Positions 43,049 through 53,703 of a DNA stretch of 64,000 nt are shown piece by piece. Location: contig NC_089187.1 of the NCBI RefSeq assembly GCF_947507565.1, forward strand, positions 868,001-932,000, given 5' to 3'. The position numbers and the translations under genes are program-made. The DNA is from Oscarella lobularis. Taxonomy: Eukaryota; Porifera; Homoscleromorpha; Homosclerophorida; Oscarellidae. The notes beneath the pieces are model-generated. The model ran no database searches, was not told where the DNA came from, and worked only from the letters and a program-made list of their open reading frames with translations. Each line of letters opens with the position of its first letter. Within the stretch, counting starts at the first letter, position 1.

Positions 43049-44782
43049 CTACATCATATTCAAAACACAAGTTCTGCTTATAAATTTAGCTCCATAATGC
43101 CGCAAAAACATCGGAATATACTTTTCGCCCGGCTTTCTCCACGTTACTTTGCTTGGGCTGTTGACATCAAATACCCCCACACTTCTGTCAAACAAAAGGT
43201 AATACTTGTCGCGATCCCAAGCTCCCCCACCACAATTGTACAAACTGTACGGCAAATCAGAATGGGGTAAAAATTTTGACCACTGCTCACTTTTGCTTGA
43301 AAACGATGCACAAAACGAGCTGTGCCAATAAAAGTTTATACTGTCGTTATTCGCGACTGTAAAAATCGGCGCCACTCCATGCGTAAGGTGGAAAGAAAAC
43401 GGAGCAGGAGAATAATTTTGCCAGTGATCTTCAATGGGATTATATCTTATATAGCCGAAGTTATCATACTCACGGTAAAATACGTAAACATGATCAGAAA
43501 GGGCGGATACTGTCACGTCTTTGACGTAATGCCTTGGCTCTGGAGGTGACGAAAGAGGAGACCATTTGTTTTCCTCTGAGTTGTACGCCTCCGCAAACCA
43601 AATGTTTTCGCAATTCAGACTTATACCATAAAGGCGCCCAAGACAAGAAGTGACCTCGTTTCCAGGTCTTGGGTGGGACATGGGTGCGACGTCAGCCACC
43701 CACCGATTCTGCTTTGAATCGTATCTTTCTACCGTATCCAACGCATAGTCTTCGCGATCCTCCTCACAAGAATACCCAATCTCGGGGTCAATCATTTTCC
43801 CACCTACGGCATACAGTACGCCATCAACGATCACAAGACCCGGACGAGATCTCGACTTAACTAACGAAGGAAACGAATCCCACACGTTTTGAGACGGGTC
43901 ATAATACCTTGATTTATTTGATACAAAACAGTGTGTTTCGCACCACTCCGAATCAGGTGCAGACACTTCTCCGCCGACAACGAGTAGAACGTCTTGACAT
44001 CCAGTGCGAAGTGACGCCGTTCCTTCTTTCTTTTCCTCTTCCGTTATTTTTTCCGTGACCCACTCTCTCATTTGGAGTTCCATCAAGAGTGCTTCACACT
44101 TTGCTAAATCGAGTAGAGGCAGACGAACCAAATTCAACAGAACCTTGGCGTGCTTTTGGCGTGATTTGTAATCGTGCTTGATCCATTTGGATATCACGCG
44201 CAACACCTCATCTTCATCCCTCACTCCCAATTCATCCAGAGCTACGATTCGACAGAGGTGTTCCACCGACAGTTCTAAGAACACGTCAGTGTCGGCCACT
44301 TCAACAATATTGAAAGCTGCCGTACGCTCAGATACGCTCATCAATAGAGAGTCGCTGTATCGATCAGCAAACATCCCAAAATGCAGACAGTTGGAGAGGT
44401 CGACGTGACTCCCGAGCCATATGCTGCACTTCGTGACGACATCGTCAAACTGAAAGAGATGAGCACTCGCGTACAGTCGTTCGACGTCGTCGACAGCGCA
44501 TTGGGCCTTTCCCGTGTAAGCGTAGTCGATCAATGTCTTCACAGACGCGGCGTCGACGTCGTGAAGCGTTATTTCGGTCTGGCGTCTCTCTGCGAATTCT
44601 CCAAGAAACATCGTACGGAAATAGCCGCTGATCGATGCCAGGACGTTGCGATGAGCGTGAAATCGGTGTCCGTCGACGACGACGACGACGTCGCAGAGAT
44701 CGTTCGTCTGTCGAAGCGATTGGAGACCCAACGAAAGATTCGACGGATGTTGTTGCGTAAAGAAAAATTCTGTTTCTGCCAT
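43049..44782 (-). CDS. KB1: BTB-BACK-Kelch protein (KLHL-like)
   Basis: This is a single-exon gene of about 577 residues if it starts at MAETEFFF (44,782); an upstream in-frame Met at 44,839 adds 19 residues not shared by its relatives. The BTB domain covers residues about 20-125 (LCDVVVVVDGHRFHAHRNVL, YFRTMFLGEF). BACK covers about 130-235 (HLCRIVALDELGVRDEDEVL, ISKWIKHD). A degenerate Kelch propeller runs from about 260 to the end (VLLVVGGEV, GVLYAVGGKM, NRWVADVAPMSHPRPG). KLHL proteins are substrate adaptors of CUL3 ubiquitin ligases: BTB and BACK hold the cullin and the propeller holds the substrate. Intact. It is very close to KB2. Confidence 0.9.
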   Translation of the reverse strand: MAETEFFFTQQHPSNLSLGLQSLRQTNDLCDVVVVVDGHRFHAHRNVLASISGYFRTMFLGEFAERRQTEITLHDVDAASVKTLIDYAYTGKAQCAVDDVERLYASAHLFQFDDVVTKCSIWLGSHVDLSNCLHFGMFADRYSDSLLMSVSERTAAFNIVEVADTDVFLELSVEHLCRIVALDELGVRDEDEVLRVISKWIKHDYKSRQKHAKVLLNLVRLPLLDLAKCEALLMELQMREWVTEKITEEEKKEGTASLRTGCQDVLLVVGGEVSAPDSEWCETHCFVSNKSRYYDPSQNVWDSFPSLVKSRSRPGLVIVDGVLYAVGGKMIDPEIGYSCEEDREDYALDTVERYDSKQNRWVADVAPMSHPRPGNEVTSCLGRLYGISLNCENIWFAEAYNSEENKWSPLSSPPEPRHYVKDVTVSALSDHVYVFYREYDNFGYIRYNPIEDHWQNYSPAPFSFHLTHGVAPIFTVANNDSINFYWHSSFCASFSSKSEQWSKFLPHSDLPYSLYNCGGGAWDRDKYYLLFDRSVGVFDVNSPSKVTWRKPGEKYIPMFLRHYGAKFISRTCVLNMM

Positions 44783-44810
44783 GTACGAGCGTGAGAGAAT
44801 GCTGTGGCTA

Positions 44811-44830
44811 GAGTCACGGTACCGTGACTC
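44811..44830. repeat. Perfect 20 bp palindrome
   Basis: GAGTCACGGT is followed directly by its complement ACCGTGACTC. The half-site recurs at about 44,872 (GAGTCACGGTA) and about 55,295 (TACCGTGACTC). It lies just upstream of the KB1 start and could be a remnant of a palindromic element or a dimeric binding site. Confidence 0.5.
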
Positions 44831-44969
44831 AAGTCTCACGGCCTGGCTTGGCCCTGGCTTGGAGTCACGGTAATCTACCGTACGCTATATTACGTCTTAT
44901 TACGTCATGTGTAGCGTACTTCGTTGTGACGTCGATTTGTGTTCGGGGATCGGGCGGTAAAAACGAAAC

Positions 44970-46212
44970 ATGAGCGAAGAATCGACTGAGAGAGGCTCTG
45001 GCGATCGCAATAAGGCGGAAATCGACGAAATAGAGAGTTTTTTTTGCAGTAGTAAAGTTGTTCGCGTCGTTTTGAAGTTTGAAGTTGGAAGCCAAACTGG
45101 AAGAGTACAAGCGAACAAAGTTCGTTGAATTTTGGATACGGGATTCAAGAACAGTCAAAGCGGCGTCAAAGCGCGGCGTCGATCGTCTGTTGGCGTCGGC
45201 ATTGAAATATTATGAAATAAAATATTGCTGTACTCATGGCGCCGATGGCGGACAGGCTTTCAAAGCGAGAGGAAAAGGGATACGGTCGTCTTCGTATGTC
45301 AACATGTGTAGGTTGTCAAAGATATGTCTATCTCACGTGATGCTGTCCTAGGACTTTCAGTCAATATGCGAGCAAGTAAAGATGGCACTGCACTTGAAGT
45401 GAAGAGTTGGTGCTCTGAGCACAGCCATGACATATCTGAAGTGAAGTGACTTTCTGTGTCGTTTATTTTACTAAGTATTATCTCCTTGCTCATCATATAG
45501 AATCTCTTTCGTCATCTTCCTTCGCAAAGGTCGCTAGACACTGAAGCAAAAGCGACGGCTTCAAAATTGCTTGCTATGAAAGCCAACAAGAAGATGGTTC
45601 AGAAAGAACTTTCCCAGGAAACGAGAAATTAAGGTCGGTCTTTTAATTAAAGGACCTGTCAAATATCGCTGCGCGGGACGAAGCAACGTCTCAGCAAATG
45701 ATTTAGACTCCGTTGTCAGCAAACTGGCGTCAAAATACGGTATAGTTCATGTGCTTCAATAAGCTGGCTGCGTTCTATGTATGCTGTATATCTAGGATAG
45801 TGTGCTTCTCTTCAGCTAGGTGCCACTGTTGACGTATTTTGTCACAGCGATCGAAAACTTCAAGGGCTATTCTTGCAAGACCGCTCTATGCGAGAAATTT
45901 TCAAGGCGTTTCCGGAGTTGTTACGTATGGATGCAACATACAAGCTCTTGAGTTTGGGGTTTCCCTTGTATCTTTTCTTGGCGGAAGGTAAAACTGGTGA
46001 TAACATATAACCAATATTAGTTAATCATTTTCATCTTTATCTTTCAGACGGAAACGGTCAGAGCGAAATAGTGGCTGCTTGCTTCCTGGCAGTCGAAGAT
46101 GCTTGCAGTCTTAAATGGATGATGGAGACTTTTAAAAAACATAATCCTGAGTGGCCATCCATTAAGGTCGTCCTGACCGACAAAGACATTGTCGAAAGGG
46201 AAACGGTTTTAA
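44970..46212 (+). pseudogene. ZSWIM1/3-like, MULE-derived gene, 3' truncated
   Basis: This is a multi-exon plus-strand gene fragment. A possible start at 44,970 reads MSEESTERGSGDRN. Around 45,090-45,290 comes a FAR1-like N-terminal domain (LEEYKRTKFVEFWIRDS, ALKYYEIKYCCTHG, FKARGKGIRSSS). Further pieces are ALEVKSWCSEHSHDIS (about 45,390) and a linker with LDTEAKATASKLLAMKANKK. The transposase-like core lies at about 45,825-46,205: LQDRSMREIFKAFPELLRMD, then DGNGQSEIVAACFLAVEDA, then KVVLTDKDIVERE. Asp residues in RMDATYK and LTDKD correspond to two of the three catalytic positions of the MULE fold. Sequence after VERE is replaced by BTB-Kelch gene DNA at about 46,212, so the third acidic residue and any SWIM finger are lost. 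Confidence 0.7.
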
Positions 46213-46452
46213 GATGCAGACAGTTGGAGAGGTCGACGTACATATTTCTGTCCGGCGCCTCTCTGCGAATTCTCCAAGAAACATCGTACGGAAATAGCCG
46301 CTGATCGACGCCAGGACGTTGCGATGAGCGTGAAATCGGTGTCCGTCGACGACGACGACTTCGCAGAGATCTTTCGACTGTCGAAGCAACTGCAGGCCCG
46401 ACGCAAGAAGGGAGAGATGTTCTTCTGTAGCGAAAACCTCTGTTTCTGCCAT
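46213..46452 (-). pseudogene. BTB-Kelch fragment (N-terminus only)
   Basis: The frame MAETEVFATEEHLSLLASGL runs through LCEVVVVDGHRFHAHR and FLGEFAERRRTE. It then jumps over the rest of the BTB domain to a short BACK piece (DLSNCLHLK) and ends at the junction with the ZSWIM-like gene. It is a deletion remnant of a KLHL array member. Its Kelch end may be the fragment at 46,545. Confidence 0.8.
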
Positions 46453-46544
46453 GTGCGAGCGCGAGAGAATTGAGCAACATGCACGTCACGCGGCTAGACA
46501 AACAAGCCGTTAATAGTCTTTTTCTTTCTCTTGGTCTGTGTTAC

Positions 46545-46735
46545 TGCATTAAATTCAAAACTAAATTTCTGCTAATAAATTTAGCTTCATAATGTCGCAA
46601 ATAGTATGGCATATAGTTTTCGTCCGATTTCCTCTTACACGTCGTTCTTTCCTTTGAGCTGTTGACGTCAATTACCGTCACATTTTCGTCGAATAAAAAC
46701 TAAAACTAACCAATTTAGTTTCTGCCATCGCGAGA
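46545..46735 (-). pseudogene. BTB-Kelch fragment (C-terminus only)
   Basis: On the minus strand it matches the last 60 or so codons of KB5 (FISRNLVLNLM-type ending, with VIDVNSSKER before it). No Kelch body lies upstream. Together with 46,213-46,452 it shows that a seventh KB gene was nearly all deleted. Confidence 0.7.
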
Positions 46736-46760
46736 CATCAATCCGAGCTCTGCGGGTGTT

Positions 46761-46880
46761 CCTAACAAGATTTTTTCTCGCTTGTGCACTTTTTAGCATT
46801 TTTTTCAATTTTCAAATTTAATTTTTGAAAATTGAGAAAACCTGCTAAAATGTGTGTAAACGGTCAGAAATCCTTGTTAG
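46761..46880. mobile_element. Foldback (long hairpin) element, about 120 bp
   Basis: The left arm begins CTAACAAGATTT and continues to TTTTAGCA, then TCAATTTTCAAA. The right arm is the complement: TTTGAAAATTGA, TGCTAAAA, then AAATCCTTGTTAG. Arms of about 55 bp pair with some mismatches around a short loop near 46,820. No target duplication was clear. Confidence 0.65.
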
Positions 46881-47480
46881 AAACTATGAAGAGCCTTAAT
46901 TGATGCTACCCGATCTACGAAAGTGGGTTAGAAGCTCAATAACCACGGTTGAAAGTACGATTTCTATGAAAAAGTCTATAATTTCAGCCACTTTTGCTTG
47001 TTTTATCTTAATTTGACCGTTGGTATCTTCAGAATATTCCACTTACGTGCGCTTGACGAAGGGAATCCAGTTTAGAAGAAAATAGGGTGTCCGACTTTAG
47101 ATACAGGTAGTGCTTCTTTTCAAACTCGATTTTCTCGGCGACCGTAGATCAGATCGGCGTACTCTAAACAGTATTAGATAGAGGAAAGATAGAGCGTTCG
47201 ATCGATATGCGGCGTTTGCTCTCAAAGTGTACGGTTGACGAGAAAATCGCGTTGTCCGGGAAATGATGATGTCCGTCCGAGATTAAATTACCCGAAAAAA
47301 AACAAACAAACCCTTCTTGCTCCTATGTGCGACACGATCGCTTCGCCGCTGCTGTGTGCCAGAGATGCTAATCACCTAAGCTTTGAAAAGAACTGACGCG
47401 CGGTCGGCTCTGTCAAGCAGGGAACGCGTGAAGCTGTCCGGCATTTGATGTTGTCCGACTATTGATACGGGACTCTACTA
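46881..47480. other. Gene-free stretch with a repeated GTCCGAC motif
   Basis: No gene. TGTCCGACTTTAGATAC (about 47,091) and TGTCCGACTATTGATAC (about 47,453) are near-identical direct repeats about 360 bp apart. They might bound an unrecognised element. Confidence 0.45.
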
Positions 47481-47484
47481 CTCC

Positions 47485-47795
47485 GTCACGGTACTACTCC
47501 GTACAGGCAAGCAACATCTTTTTGCCAGAGGCTGCTACTTTCGTCGTCCATTTCTCCACCACAAGGCTCGCTTCAACGTTTGTTGAAGGAAACGGCAGAT
47601 CCTTCCCATTTCGAGCTCGCTCCTGACCAAATCGTCGCAATAAGATCTTTATTTTGATTGAAAAATAATTTTTTTGATTGATCGCTTTCATAATGGGCAT
47701 ATAGGGGGCATAATGCATAATAGAAGGGCTAATAGAAGATCGCTCTGAAACGAGCACGTGATCGAATCGCGCTTGCTCGATCTACTGTACAGTAG
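47485..47795 (-). pseudogene. Gene B death-domain exon fragment (c) with kinase-gene upstream sequence
   Basis: It matches fragments (a) and (b), including the remnant of GASSKWE and the adjoining stretch CATATAGGGGGCATAATG and GAGCACGTGATCGAAT that precedes the kinase gene. It abuts the 3' end of KB2. This carries a piece of the 16-20 kb region to 47 kb, either by a transposition-like event or by ectopic recombination. Confidence 0.7.
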
Positions 47796-47832
47796 TACAT
47801 AAATGTTGGTTAGCAAAGAATTCAAAAAAGGA

Positions 47833-49590
47833 TTATGTACTACCTGGATACATCAAATTAAAAACAAAATTTCTGCTTATAAATTTAGCTCCATATTGCC
47901 GCAAAAACATCGGAATATATTTTTCGCCCGGCTTTCTCCACGTTATTTTGCTTGGGCTGTTGACATCAAATACCGCCACACTTCTGTCAAACAAAAGGTA
48001 ATATTTGTCGCGATCCCAAGCTCCCCCACCACAATCGAACAAACTGTACGGCAAATCAGAATGGGGTAAAAACTTTGACCACTGCTCACTTTTGCTTGAA
48101 AACGATGCACAAAACGAGCTGTGCCAATAAAATTTTATACTGTCGTTATTCGCAACTGTAAAAATCGGCGCCTCTCTTTTCGTAAGGTCGAAAGAAAACG
48201 GAGCAGGAGAATAATTTTGCCAGTGATCTCCAATGGGATCATATCTTATATAGCCAAAGTTGTCATACTCACGGTGAAATACGTATACATGATCAGAAAG
48301 GGCGGATACTGTCACGTCTTTGACGTAATGCCTTGGCTTTGGAGGTAACGAAAGAGGGGACCATTTGTTTTCCTCCGCGTTGTACGTCTCCGCAACCCAA
48401 TTGCTTTCGTATGGAGGTAGACTTATACCATAAAGGCGCCCAAGACAAGAAGTGACCTCGTTTCCAGGTCTTGGGTGGGACATGGGTGTGACGTCAGCCA
48501 CCCACCGATTCTGCTTTGAATCGTATCTTTCTACCGTATTCAACGGATAGTCCTCGCGATCCTCCTCACGAGAATATCCGATCTCGGGGTTAATCATTTT
48601 CCCGCCTACGGCATACAGAACGCCATCAACGGTCACAAGACCCGGACGAGATCTCGGCTCAACTAACGAAGGAAAAGAATCCCACACGTTTCGAGACGGG
48701 TCATAATACCTTGATTTATTTGATACATCACAGTGTGTTTCGTACCACTCAAAATCATATGTAGACACTTCTCCGCCGACAACGAGTAGAACGTCTTGAC
48801 ATCCAGTGCGAGATGAAGCCGTTCCTTCTTTCTTTTCCTCTTCCGTTATTTTTTCCGTGACCCACTCTCTCATTTGGAGTTCCATCAAGAGTGCTTCACA
48901 CTTTGCTAAATCGAGTAGAGGCAGACGAACCAAATTCAACAGAACCTTGGCGTGCTTTTGGCGTGATTCGTAATCGTGCTTGATCCATTTGGATATCACG
49001 CGCAACACCTCATCTTCATCCCTCACTCCCAATTCATCCAGAGCTACGATTCGACAGAGGTGTTTCACCGACAGTTCTAAGAACACGTCAGTGTCGGCCA
49101 CTTCAACAATATTGAAAGCTGCCGTACGCTCAGATACGCTCATCAATAGAGAGTCGCTGTATCGATCAGCAAACATCCCAAGATGCAGACAGTTGGAGAG
49201 GTCGACGTGACTCCCGAGCCATATGCTGCACTTCGTGACGACATCGTCAAACTGAAAGAGATGAGCACTCGCGTACAGTCGTTCGACGTCATCGACAGCG
49301 CATTGGGCCTTTATAATTCCCGTGTAAGCGTAGTCGATCAATGTCTTCACAGACGCGGCGTCGACGTCGTGAAGCGTTATTTCGGTCTGGCGTCTCTCTG
49401 CGAATTCTCCAAGAAACATCGTACGGAAATAGCCGCTGATCGATGCCAGGACGTTGCGATGAGCGTGAAATCGGTGTCTGTCGACGACGACGACGACGTC
49501 GCAGAGATCGTTCGTCTGTCGAAGCGATTGGAGACCCGATGCAAGATTCGACGGATGTTGTTCCGTAAAGAAAAACGCTGTTTCTGCCAT
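47833..49590 (-). CDS. KB2: BTB-BACK-Kelch protein
   Basis: It starts at MAETAFFFTEQH (49,590; nine upstream in-frame residues are not shared) and has about 585 residues. BTB and BACK are almost identical to KB1, with a two-residue insertion in YAYTGIIKAQC. The Kelch part is close to KB1 but has clustered replacements (for example GEVSTYDFEWYETHCDVSN). The usual end FNLM is followed by five extra codons (YPGST), because six bases were inserted before the original stop next to fragment (c). Probable CUL3 substrate adaptor. Confidence 0.9.
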   Translation of the reverse strand: MAETAFFFTEQHPSNLASGLQSLRQTNDLCDVVVVVDRHRFHAHRNVLASISGYFRTMFLGEFAERRQTEITLHDVDAASVKTLIDYAYTGIIKAQCAVDDVERLYASAHLFQFDDVVTKCSIWLGSHVDLSNCLHLGMFADRYSDSLLMSVSERTAAFNIVEVADTDVFLELSVKHLCRIVALDELGVRDEDEVLRVISKWIKHDYESRQKHAKVLLNLVRLPLLDLAKCEALLMELQMREWVTEKITEEEKKEGTASSRTGCQDVLLVVGGEVSTYDFEWYETHCDVSNKSRYYDPSRNVWDSFPSLVEPRSRPGLVTVDGVLYAVGGKMINPEIGYSREEDREDYPLNTVERYDSKQNRWVADVTPMSHPRPGNEVTSCLGRLYGISLPPYESNWVAETYNAEENKWSPLSLPPKPRHYVKDVTVSALSDHVYVFHREYDNFGYIRYDPIGDHWQNYSPAPFSFDLTKREAPIFTVANNDSIKFYWHSSFCASFSSKSEQWSKFLPHSDLPYSLFDCGGGAWDRDKYYLLFDRSVAVFDVNSPSKITWRKPGEKYIPMFLRQYGAKFISRNFVFNLMYPGST

Positions 49591-49785
49591 GTACGAGAGC
49601 GAGAAATTCGACGTCACGTGGCGAGGATTGTGCCGAACCCGGATATGGCTTCTTCTGCGGATGAATTCATTATCATGACTCTACACAGTGGCGTAGGAAA
49701 ATATTTCGGAGTGGCCTGACAAAAACATAGTCTGCAGACTGCAGCAGATCAAATTAAGAGCAAGAACATTTACAAGGGTAATGTA

Positions 49786-51512
49786 CTACATCAAATTCAA
49801 AGCAAACTTTCTGCTTACAAACTTAGCTCCATATTTCCGCAAACCTTGCGGAAAGTATTTATTGCCCAGCTCTCTTTCCCTTATTTTGCTTGGGCTGTCA
49901 ACATCAATTACCGTCACACATCCGTCAGATAAAATGTAAAAATTGTCGCGATCAGCAGCTCCCCCCGAGCAATTGCACCAACTGTACTGCAAATTAGAAG
50001 GGGGTGAAAACCTTGACCACTGCTCGCCATTGCTTGCGAACGATGCACAAAATGAGAAGTTCCAATAAAAGTTAATACTTTCGTTGTTCGCAACTGTATA
50101 CCTTGGTGGCGCTCCCCTGAAAGAAAAAGGAGCTTCAGAATAACTTTGCCAGCGATCTTCAATAGGATTGTATCTGATATATCCGAAACTGTTACCTTCA
50201 CCGTAAAACACGTATACATGATCAGAAAGAGCGGCTACTGTCACGTCTTCCACGATCTGGTCTGGAGGTGACGAAAAAGGAAACCATTTGTTTTCCTCTG
50301 AGTCGTACGCCTCCACAACCCATTTGTATTCCTCTAGATTCGGACTTATCCCCAAAATGCGGCCAAGACAAGAGGTGACCTCGTTTCCGGGTCTTGGGTA
50401 GGACATGGGAGCGACGTCAGCCACCCATCGATTATGTTTCGAATCGTATCTTTCTACCGCATTCAAAAAATAGGCGTAATCCTCACGATTCTCATATTCG
50501 TGGTAGATGATATTTGGGTCTATCATTTCCCCGCCTACTGCATACAGAACGTCACCAACGGTCACAAGACCAGGACGAGATCTCGGCTCAACTAACGAGG
50601 GAAACGAATCCCACACGTCTTGAGATGGATCGTAGTACCTTGATTCAATTGATACACTATAGTGGCGTCCTTCATTCTCATCAACGTATTCAGAAACTTC
50701 ACCGCCGACAACAAGTAAAACGCCTTGGCATCCAGTGCGAGGCAATGCCGCTTCTTCTCCTTCTTTCTTTTCCTCTCCCGTTATTTTTTCCGTGACCCAC
50801 TCTCTCATTTGGAGTTCCATCAAGAGTGCTTCACACTTTGCTAAATCGAGTAGAGGCAGACGAACCAAATTCAACAGAACCTTGGCGTGCTTTTGGCGTG
50901 ATTCGTAATCGTGCTTGATCCATTTGGATATCACGCGCAACACCTCCACTTCATCCCTCACTCCTAATTCATCCAAAGCTACGATTCGACACAAAGATGA
51001 TCCGCCGACAGTGCTAAGAACTCCTCAGTGTCGGCTACTTCGACAATATTGACGGCTGCCGTGCGATCGGATACGCTCATCAATAGAGAGTCGCTGTATC
51101 GATCAGCCAATTAACACCCCGAGGTGCAGACAGCTAGTAGGAGAGGTCAGCCTGCATCCTGAGCCACCTGCTGCACTTCGTAATTGAAGCAAATGGGCGC
51201 TCGCGCACAATTGTTCGACGTCGTCGACCGCGCATATTGGGCCTCTCCCGTGTATGCGTAGTCTATAGTTCATCAATGTCGTCAACGACAGGGCGTCGAC
51301 GTCGTGAAGCGTTATTTCGGTCTGGCTTCTCTCTGCGGAAACATCGTACGGAAATAGCCGCTGATCGATGCGAGGACGTTGCGATGAGCGTGAAATCGGT
51401 GTCCGTACGACGACGACGACGTCGCAGAGATCGTTTGTCTGTCGAAGCGATTGGAGACCCGACGCAAGAATCGAAGGATGTCGTTCCGTAAAGAAAACGC
51501 CGTTTCTGCCAT
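49786..51512 (-). pseudogene. KB3: BTB-BACK-Kelch, decayed BTB half
   Basis: The BACK-Kelch part is open from about 50,994 to 49,786 (402 codons: VALDELGVRDEVEVL through FVSRKFALNLM). The region encoding BTB (51,512-51,000) is broken. GHRFHAHRNVLASISGYFRT is readable, but deletions after FRTMF and several shifts destroy the rest. A BTB-less Kelch protein could still be made from an internal Met, but no upstream context supports it. Confidence 0.8.
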
Positions 51513-51843
51513 GTACGAGGGTGTACGAGTGCGAGAAATTCTACGTCACGTGGCGAGCATTTTGCCGAACCCGGATATAGCTTCTTATGAGGACATGACT
51601 CTGCTAAGATGCTTATAGATATTTTAAACGGAACAACCAATTCATCGCGAGTGGAATAAGTTCCTTTCTAGAGCCACGTTTTTGAAAATCTATGACGTAA
51701 TCTATGACCTCCCAAAAGCAAATGATAGACAGGATATCCAGCCTAACCATAGATGTGGCCTAACAAAAGCAATTAGTCTGAAGACTGCAGCATTTATTAT
51801 TGGAAAGAACATTTAAATACACATACATAACAAGGGTCATTTA
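51513..51843. other. Gap between KB3 and KB4
   Basis: No gene recognised. It holds the KB3 5' flank and the KB4 3' flank, with sequence shared with the KB2 and KB5 flanks (CGTCACGTGGCGAG). Confidence 0.5.
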
Positions 51844-53577
51844 CTACATCAAATTCAAAGCAAACTTTCTGCTTATAAACTTAGCTCCATATCGCTCCAA
51901 ACCTTCCGGGATGTATTTTTTGTCTGGCTTTCTTTCCCTTATTTTGCTTGGGCTGTCAACATCAATTACCGTCACACAACTGTCAGATAAAATGTAAAAA
52001 TTGTCGCGATCAGCTGCTCCCCCTTCGCAATCGTACCAACTATACTGCAAATTAGAAGGGGGTGAAAACCTTGACCAGTGCTCGCTATTGCTTGCGAAGG
52101 ATGCACAAAATGAGTAGCGCGGGTAAAAGTTTATACTGTCGTTGTTCGCAACTGAAAACCTTGGTCGCGCTCCCCTGAAAGAAAACGGAGCTTCAGAATA
52201 ACTTTGCCAGCGATCATCAATAGGATTGTATCTGATATATCCAAAACTGTCACCTTCACCGTAAAACACGTATACATGATCAGACAGTGCGGCTACTGTC
52301 ACGTCAGACTTGCAAAGATTGCGAGGTGACGAAAAAGGAAACCATCTGTTTTCCTCTGAGTCGTACGCCTCCACAAACCATTCGTTTCCTTCTGGATTCG
52401 GACTTATCGCAAAAATGCGCCCAAGACAAGAAGTGACTTCGTTTCCGGGTCTTGGGTAGGACATGGGCGCGACGTCGGCCACCCATCGATTATGTTTCGA
52501 ATCGTATCTTTCTACCGTATTCAAAAAACAGGCGTAATCTTCACGATTCTCAGTTTCGTGGTGGAAGATATTTGGGTTAATCATTTCCCCGCCTACTGCA
52601 TACAGAACGTCACCAACGGTCACAAGACCAGGACGAGATCTCGGCTCAACTAACGACGGAAACGAATCCCACACGTTTTGAGACGGATCGTAATACCTTG
52701 ATTCATTTGATACACTATAGTGGTATCCTTTTCTCTCACGATCTTTTTCAGACGTTTCGCCGCCCACAACAAGTAAAACGCCTTGGCATCCAGTGCGAGG
52801 CAATGTCGCTCCTTCTCCTTCTTTCTCTTCATCTTCCGCTACTCTTTCCGTAACTAGTTCTCCCATTTGGAGCTCCTTCAAGAGTGTTTCAAACCTTGCT
52901 AAATCGAGTAGAGGCAGACGAACCAAATTTAACAGATCCTTGGCGTGCTTTCGGCGCGATTCGTACTCGTGCTTGATCCATTTAGATATCACGCGCAACA
53001 CCTCCAATTCATCCCTCACTCCTAATTCATCCAAAGCTACGATTCGACAAAGATGATCCGCCGACAGCGCTAAGAACTCCTCAGTGTCGGCCAGCTCGAC
53101 AATACTGACGGCTGCCATGCGATCTGATACGCTCATCAAAAGAGAGTCGCTGCATCGATGAGCAAACATCCCAAGGTGCAGACAGTTGGAGACGTCCGCC
53201 CGCATCCTGAGCACCTTGCTGCACTTCGTGACCACGTCGTCAAACTGAAGGAGATGAGCGCTCGCGTACAGGCGTATGATGTCGTCTATCTCGCATTGGG
53301 CCTCTCCCGTGTAAGCGTAGTCGATCAATGTCTTCACCGACGCGGCGTCGACGTCGTTAAGCGTTATTTCGGTCTGGCGTCTCTCTGCGAATTCTCCAAG
53401 AAACATCGTACGAAAATAGCCGCTGATCGACGCCAGGACGTTGCGATGAGCGTGAAATCGGTGTCCGTCGACGACGACGACGACGTCGCAGAGATCTTTC
53501 GACTGTCGAAGCAATTGGAGGCCCGACGCAAGAAGGGAGAGATGTTCTTCTGTAGCGAAAACCGCTGTTTCTGCCAT
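51844..53577 (-). CDS. KB4: BTB-BACK-Kelch protein
   Basis: Intact single-exon gene of 577 residues, starting MAETAVFATEEHLSLLASGL. BTB covers about 20-125 (LCDVVVVVDGHRFHAHRNVL), BACK about 130-235 (HLCRIVALDELGVRDELEVL). The Kelch propeller follows (GCQGVLLVVGGE, DVLYAVGGEMINPN, HNRWVADVAPMSYPRPGNEV). It belongs to a second subgroup with KB3 and KB6. Expected role is a CUL3 adaptor; the substrate cannot be guessed. Confidence 0.9.
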   Translation of the reverse strand: MAETAVFATEEHLSLLASGLQLLRQSKDLCDVVVVVDGHRFHAHRNVLASISGYFRTMFLGEFAERRQTEITLNDVDAASVKTLIDYAYTGEAQCEIDDIIRLYASAHLLQFDDVVTKCSKVLRMRADVSNCLHLGMFAHRCSDSLLMSVSDRMAAVSIVELADTEEFLALSADHLCRIVALDELGVRDELEVLRVISKWIKHEYESRRKHAKDLLNLVRLPLLDLARFETLLKELQMGELVTERVAEDEEKEGEGATLPRTGCQGVLLVVGGETSEKDRERKGYHYSVSNESRYYDPSQNVWDSFPSLVEPRSRPGLVTVGDVLYAVGGEMINPNIFHHETENREDYACFLNTVERYDSKHNRWVADVAPMSYPRPGNEVTSCLGRIFAISPNPEGNEWFVEAYDSEENRWFPFSSPRNLCKSDVTVAALSDHVYVFYGEGDSFGYIRYNPIDDRWQSYSEAPFSFRGARPRFSVANNDSINFYPRYSFCASFASNSEHWSRFSPPSNLQYSWYDCEGGAADRDNFYILSDSCVTVIDVDSPSKIRERKPDKKYIPEGLERYGAKFISRKFALNLM

Positions 53578-53703
53578 GTGCGAGCGCGAGAATTGAAAAA
53601 CAGGCTAGACAAACCCGGATCATAGATATCCCGGTTAGAGCGCACGCGCTGGTTGTCTAGTGCAGACCGTTTATAGTCTTTTTCTTGCTCTTGGTCTGTG
53701 TTA

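Noticed and set aside
44381-44794. Plus-strand open frame of 130-180 codons opposite the BTB region, repeated in all KB genes (also 49,183; 53,158; 55,449; 62,721)
   Set aside because: It is the exact complement of a strongly coding, highly conserved BTB sequence. Its conservation follows from that of the sense strand, and it has no domain or start context of its own.
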